From the NCBI GenBank assembly GCA_016869895.1, contig VGDC01000034.1:1-10344 (forward strand): DNA of 10,344 bases, in the 5' to 3' direction. This DNA comes from Alphaproteobacteria bacterium (GTDB lineage Bacteria > Pseudomonadota > Alphaproteobacteria > Rickettsiales > VGDC01). How positions within the stretch are numbered: position 1 is the first letter of the stretch; every line of letters begins with the position of its first letter. The position numbers were made by a program, and so were the translations under genes. The notes below the pieces were generated by a model. It made no database searches. It worked only from the letters and a program-made list of their open reading frames with translations, and was not told the DNA's origin. Shown piece after piece: positions 7,125 to 10,344 of the stretch.

Positions 7125-7372
7125 GTGGGAATATCGAAAACATCATCGCCGAGGCCATCCAAAAGGCCGATAGCAGCTATTTCTTCGAGAATTACAACAA
7201 ACAGGCGAAAGCGGTGCTGGCGGCCTTGGTAAAAGAAGGCTTCACCATCACCCCGAAGAAGCCGACGGAGAAGCAGCTGGAGGCGGGCAAAGCGGCGGTG
7301 ACGCGCGGTCGTGTGCGCCCGTCCGAACTGGTCGAGACGATCTACACCCAGATGATCAACACTAAAGGCTGA
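7121..7372 (+). CDS. Small conserved-looking protein coupled to putA
   Basis: An 83-residue acidic-to-basic soluble protein starting at GTG 7121, which overlaps the putA stop in a GTGA arrangement. No strong ribosome binding site is visible, so translation probably continues by reinitiation after putA. The sequence begins MSGNIENIIAEAIQKADSSY and has two parts: a helix with YNKQAKAVLAALVKEGF, and PTEKQLEAGKAAVTRGRVRPSELVETIY. The phrase PTE-x-x-x-EAGK followed by GRVRPSELV resembles a motif seen in other small uncharacterised proteobacterial proteins, but no function is known to me. The coupling suggests equal stoichiometry or a supporting role with PutA; this is inference. It ends 6 bp before the stop of the convergent DUF2125 gene. 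Confidence 0.75.
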   Translation: MSGNIENIIAEAIQKADSSYFFENYNKQAKAVLAALVKEGFTITPKKPTEKQLEAGKAAVTRGRVRPSELVETIYTQMINTKG

Positions 7373-7378
7373 GATTTC

Positions 7379-8728
7379 TTATCGCGGCTGTTGCTGCATC
7401 GCGCCAAACACCTGCAAGGCAGGGGAAGCATGCTGCTGGAAGAGCTGCTGCACTTCCGCTTCCGATTTGCCGTTCACCGTCAGCGCGCCGCCCTGTTTCT
7501 TCTCGATGGTCAGGAAGAGGTCGTTGTCTTTCAGCGCGCCAAGACCAATCAGGAATTCTTTGATCTGCTTCTCCACCACAGCCACCAGCGCCATGGAATC
7601 CTGCGCAGGCGGCAGGTTCACAGGCTTTCCGGATAGGGCGGCGATTTCCGTGCGGCGGGCATCGGCCATCTGCAAGAGGCTGCCCACCAGACCGGCATAG
7701 CGAGACAAGCTGTGGGGGAAGTTCTGGGCTTTCCAGGTGAAATCACCGTAAGCCTCCGCAAGAGCGCCTTCAGTGCGGTTCACCGTGAGGTTACCGCTCT
7801 GGATGCTTTCGCCGTTCTTATCATGCACGGAAAGGCGCGTGAGGGCGAATTGTCCCTGGAAGGGTTTGTCCTTGTCCATATCCATCGGCACTTTGGCGTA
7901 AAGGTCGAGATTCGCGGATACGGGCAGTTCGTAATAGGGGTAATCGGCGATGTAGGATGCGAAGTCGCGGAACAGCACGGCTGCGCCGCTGAACTCGCCC
8001 AGATTGTTCAGATAGAAGGCATAGTAGCCGCTGGAGGTGGCGAGGTCTTCGACACCGAAGGAGAGGGTCGCTTCCAAATCCGCGCCGACGGGCTTACCCT
8101 GAATCTCGAAGGAATAGTTCTTCCATTCCGCCAGCACCGTGCCATCGGCCTTGGCCATTTTCGCGCCGGTGTCTTTATAGGAGAGCGAGCGGAAACGGCT
8201 GATGAGTTCCTTGCCCTGCGGGGTGGGCGCGCCGGTCAACATATTGGCGAAGATGGCGGCGTTCGGGGTGCTATAGCCCAGTTCGATTTTGGCAGGGGAA
8301 TCGAAGGTGTAATGCACGGGTTCTTTGCCGGATTCGTCGGTGAATTCCTGCGGCAGTTTGACCACAGCGGAGCTGCCGAAGAGGTTCATGGAGAACACCG
8401 TATCGCCCTTGGCGCGAAGCTGCACGCCTTCGGTGCGCGCGGGGGTGAAGCCGAAGCTCTGGTAAATCGCCGCTTCCTGCGCGTTGATGGGGATGGTCAG
8501 GTCATGGAGCGTGACCGTGTGGTGGAAAGGATAGCCGCCGACGGTATAGGTGAAATCGATGGGCAGTTGCGGCTGGATCTTCGCCAGCGCGTTCTCGGTG
8601 CGGTTCTTCAACACCAGCCAGATTCCGGTGTACACCGCCACCACGATGACGAGGATGGCGATGAGCACGATAAGCGCCGTGTTCTTGGCTTTAGGGGCGG
8701 CTGGCTGGCGGTATGCGGTGGCGTTCAT
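7379..8728 (-). CDS. DUF2125-family membrane-anchored protein
   Basis: A 449-residue protein with a short charged N-terminus (residues 1-16), one hydrophobic helix (about 17-40, containing LIVLIAILVIVVAVYTG) and a long soluble part that should face the periplasm. The region after the helix has the family hallmark: ITYTV-like strand then GGYPF (YTVGGYPFHHTVTL), followed by repeated amphipathic strands throughout. This matches DUF2125, an uncharacterised family mostly of Alphaproteobacteria whose beta-rich layout recalls AsmA-like lipid-transfer or envelope proteins; the AsmA comparison is inference. The C-terminus is Gln-rich. ATG 8728 has only a weak ribosome binding site (AGG about 9 nt upstream). 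It has its own promoter candidate and lies 66 bp after xerC. It is convergent with the putA pair. Confidence 0.85.
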   Translation of the reverse strand: MNATAYRQPAAPKAKNTALIVLIAILVIVVAVYTGIWLVLKNRTENALAKIQPQLPIDFTYTVGGYPFHHTVTLHDLTIPINAQEAAIYQSFGFTPARTEGVQLRAKGDTVFSMNLFGSSAVVKLPQEFTDESGKEPVHYTFDSPAKIELGYSTPNAAIFANMLTGAPTPQGKELISRFRSLSYKDTGAKMAKADGTVLAEWKNYSFEIQGKPVGADLEATLSFGVEDLATSSGYYAFYLNNLGEFSGAAVLFRDFASYIADYPYYELPVSANLDLYAKVPMDMDKDKPFQGQFALTRLSVHDKNGESIQSGNLTVNRTEGALAEAYGDFTWKAQNFPHSLSRYAGLVGSLLQMADARRTEIAALSGKPVNLPPAQDSMALVAVVEKQIKEFLIGLGALKDNDLFLTIEKKQGGALTVNGKSEAEVQQLFQQHASPALQVFGAMQQQPR

Positions 8729-8768
8729 GGGAAGAACCTGTTGTTTTGAAGGATGTTACACGGAAGAA

Positions 8769-8797
8769 TCTATAGCGGAGGTTGTTTGACCTGTCTA
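8769..8797 (-). promoter_or_regulatory. Sigma70-like promoter for the DUF2125 gene, embedded in the xerC stop
   Basis: On the minus strand TAGACA (8797-8792) and TATAGA (8774-8769) are separated by exactly 17 bp. They match TTGACA at 5 of 6 and TATAAT at 4 of 6. The first three bases of the -35 box are the TAG stop codon of xerC. Transcription would start near 8762, giving a leader of about 34 nt before the ATG at 8728. Confidence 0.5.
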
Positions 8798-9721
8798 GGT
8801 TTTCCCCTTGGGGTGGGCATTGCGGTACGCCTCCATCAGCCGTGCCGCGTCCACATGGGTATAGCGTTGCGTGGTGGTGAGGCTTTCGTGGCCGAGCAGT
8901 TCCTGGATGGCGCGCAGGTCGCCACCACCCGCCAATAGATGGGTGGCGAAGCTGTGGCGGAAAGCATGGGGGGTGACGGAATCGGGCAAGCCCAGATACC
9001 CGCGCAAGGATTGGATTTGCCGTTGGAACACGGCGGGGGCAAGGGCTTTGCCGCGCAGCCCGAGGAACAGCGGCGTGTCGCTGTCCTCCGCACCACGCAG
9101 CAGGGGGCAGGCGCGCTGGTAATCGCGCAAGGCGTCTATCACCTCCGGCAGGACGGGCACGATGCGTTCCTTGCGCCCTTTGCCGCGAATCTTCAGCCCA
9201 TCCTTGGCGCGGGAAACATCACGGTTGGTGAGCGCCAAGGCTTCGCTGATGCGCAATCCGCAGCCATATAACAACGTCAGCAATGCCCAGTCGCGCTTGG
9301 CGACCCATGGTTCGGGGTGGAGAAGCTCGATGCTGTCGACCGCCTTCAGCGAATCCTCCATGGTCAGGGCTTTGGGTAGCGGTTTCTTCACCTTCGGGGC
9401 GCGCAAGGCGAGTATCGCGGCGCATTCCACGCCGTATTCCTTATGGGCGAATTTCGCGAAATTATGCAGGGAAGAAACGGCGCGCGCCGTGGAGGTGGGC
9501 GTCAGGCCATCACGCAAACGCCCCGCCAGCCAGCCGCGCAGCTCGGTGTGGGTCAGTGCGGCAAGGTGAGAGAGGAAGAGTTCCTGATCGTTCTTGCTTT
9601 GCAGATAAGAAATAAATTGGCGGAGGTCATGCCCGTAGGCTTCGAGTGTATGCTCAGAGACACGGCGCACCCCGCGCAGCCAGCCGAGCCAAGCCTCGGT
9701 CGCTTTCGCCAGCGCGGTTAT
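8795..9721 (-). CDS. xerC: Tyrosine recombinase XerC (apparent ATA start)
   Basis: XerC works with XerD at dif to resolve chromosome dimers at cell division. From ATA 9721 the protein has 308 residues, the usual length. The N-terminal SAM-like DNA-binding domain spans about 7-95 (TEAWLGWLRGVRRVSEHTLEAY opening), and the catalytic domain about 115-300. The catalytic set is complete: Arg157 (CGLRISEAL), Lys181 (GKGRKER), His252 and Arg255 (HAFRHSF), His278 (LLGHES) and the nucleophile Tyr287 (QRYTHV). The start is odd. GGAGG (9733-9729) sits 7 nt before ATA, which overlaps the DUF484 stop as ATAA, and no ATG, GTG or TTG is suitably placed. The in-frame ATG at 9922 would add 67 residues translated from the DUF484 gene in the wrong frame. 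GTG at codon 18 would remove half of the first helix. XerD itself has a similar fold, but linkage to DUF484 favours XerC. Confidence 0.92.
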   Translation of the reverse strand: MTALAKATEAWLGWLRGVRRVSEHTLEAYGHDLRQFISYLQSKNDQELFLSHLAALTHTELRGWLAGRLRDGLTPTSTARAVSSLHNFAKFAHKEYGVECAAILALRAPKVKKPLPKALTMEDSLKAVDSIELLHPEPWVAKRDWALLTLLYGCGLRISEALALTNRDVSRAKDGLKIRGKGRKERIVPVLPEVIDALRDYQRACPLLRGAEDSDTPLFLGLRGKALAPAVFQRQIQSLRGYLGLPDSVTPHAFRHSFATHLLAGGGDLRAIQELLGHESLTTTQRYTHVDAARLMEAYRNAHPKGKT

Positions 9722-10344
9722 GCGAAGGCCTCCGGATCGATGTCGATGAGGGCGTAATCCAGCCGCTGCTCGACGATGCGGGCAAGGAAGGTGAGCATAT
9801 CCACGCCCTGATGGGGATGGAAGCGGCCTTTGTGGCGCACGCCAAGCGCCAGCACCACATCGCGCTGCATCGTCTCCAGATGCAGACGCAGGATGACGCA
9901 GGATTTCACCAGCGCGGTACAATCGGCGAAGATTTCGTCGAACCCTTGCGGCGGATTGGCTTCGGTGTCTTCACAAAGCAGGATGTGCTGGTCGGTACCG
10001 AGGCAGGCATCCACCGTGCCGTGATCGATGAAGGCGATGCCGGAATAATGCGCGTCTGGATAGGACGTGTCGTAATAATCGACGTGTTCCGTTTCCATCG
10101 CCAGCCGCACCACGTCAAGGTCGAAGAGGCTGACCATATCCACGGTAAGCACCTGCAGAAGCTGTTCGAGGTCGCGGGTGCCAATCAAGCTGATGACCGC
10201 GCCATGTACCTGCGCTTGGGTGGATTGGTTATCGCGGCAGAAGCTGACGATTTCGTCGTAGGTGCCTTTCAACGTCTTCAATTCACGCTGCAATCCGGCG
10301 ACCATGAAATGCTGCAAATCGACCACGCCATCGCCCAGCTCGGT
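9718..10344 (-). CDS. DUF484 (GAF-like) family protein, N-terminus beyond window edge
   Basis: The frame is open from the window edge (TELGDGVVDLQHFMVAGL) to TAA at 9720-9718, so at least 208 residues are seen and the true start lies outside. GTG 10326 falls within the conserved GDGVVDLQ-x-FM block and is unlikely to be the start. A helical segment (LQRELKTLKGTYDEIVSFC) precedes a GAF-like domain ending in the typical LALGVRHKGRFHPHQGVDML followed by a C-terminal helix (LARIVEQRLDYAL). DUF484 has no established biochemical role. The gene commonly lies directly upstream of xerC, as with yigA-xerC in E. coli, and here they overlap by four bases. The tight coupling supports cotranslation with the recombinase. 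Confidence 0.85.
   Translation of the reverse strand, partial: TELGDGVVDLQHFMVAGLQRELKTLKGTYDEIVSFCRDNQSTQAQVHGAVISLIGTRDLEQLLQVLTVDMVSLFDLDVVRLAMETEHVDYYDTSYPDAHYSGIAFIDHGTVDACLGTDQHILLCEDTEANPPQGFDEIFADCTALVKSCVILRLHLETMQRDVVLALGVRHKGRFHPHQGVDMLTFLARIVEQRLDYALIDIDPEAFA

Noticed and set aside
7411..7423. CCTGC / GCAGG hairpin as a terminator
   Set aside because: Lies inside the DUF2125 coding region and has no adjacent T run on either strand.
7712..8749. 345-aa open frame on the plus strand opposite the DUF2125 gene
   Set aside because: Gly/His/Arg-rich product typical of a shadow frame. The minus-strand product has a clear membrane anchor and family motif.
9722..9922. N-terminal extension of xerC from the in-frame ATG at 9922
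   Set aside because: The extra 67 residues (Arg/Pro/His-rich) lie wholly within the DUF484 coding region in another frame and have no counterpart in XerC proteins.

Overview
The window reads as a chromosomal segment of a moderately GC-rich alphaproteobacterium. The evidence is a minimal-type PutA without a DNA-binding domain, a DUF2125 membrane-anchored protein (a family centred on Alphaproteobacteria) and a DUF484-xerC gene pair. A Rhodospirillales- or Micavibrio-like lineage is possible, but that is a guess. I see no tRNA, rRNA, CRISPR array, insertion sequence or phage gene.

Left third (1-3765, plus strand): a run of genes I cannot assign to known families. The tail of an unknown gene overlaps the first of two tandem paralogues (330 and 289 aa), which share a QIFHEKT motif and a collinear layout. 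A 124-bp gap follows. It holds two inverted DnaA-box-like 9-mers, an AT-rich stretch, an 11-bp-phased TGTCAT direct repeat and a short hairpin. Next is a 544-aa protein with a small soluble head, several hydrophobic segments and a Gly/His-rich linker. Packing and orientation suggest one functional group, but no function can be read from sequence.

Middle (3766-7372, plus strand): a 230-bp leader precedes putA, the bifunctional enzyme that oxidises proline to glutamate. The leader carries a hairpin near its start, three tandem copies of a CCCTGAAAAT-like unit, an inverted repeat that could mask the putA ribosome binding site, and an 11-codon mini-ORF. A small 83-aa gene of unknown function overlaps the putA stop by four bases (GTGA) and is probably translated with it.

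Right third (7379-10344, minus strand): DUF484, then xerC, then a DUF2125 gene, converging on the putA pair with only 6 bp between. xerC lacks a normal start codon at the expected place. A perfect GGAGG lies 7 nt before an ATA that overlaps the DUF484 stop (ATAA in place of the usual ATGA), which suggests a start-codon mutation or a base error. A good sigma70-like promoter for the DUF2125 gene is embedded in the xerC stop codon.
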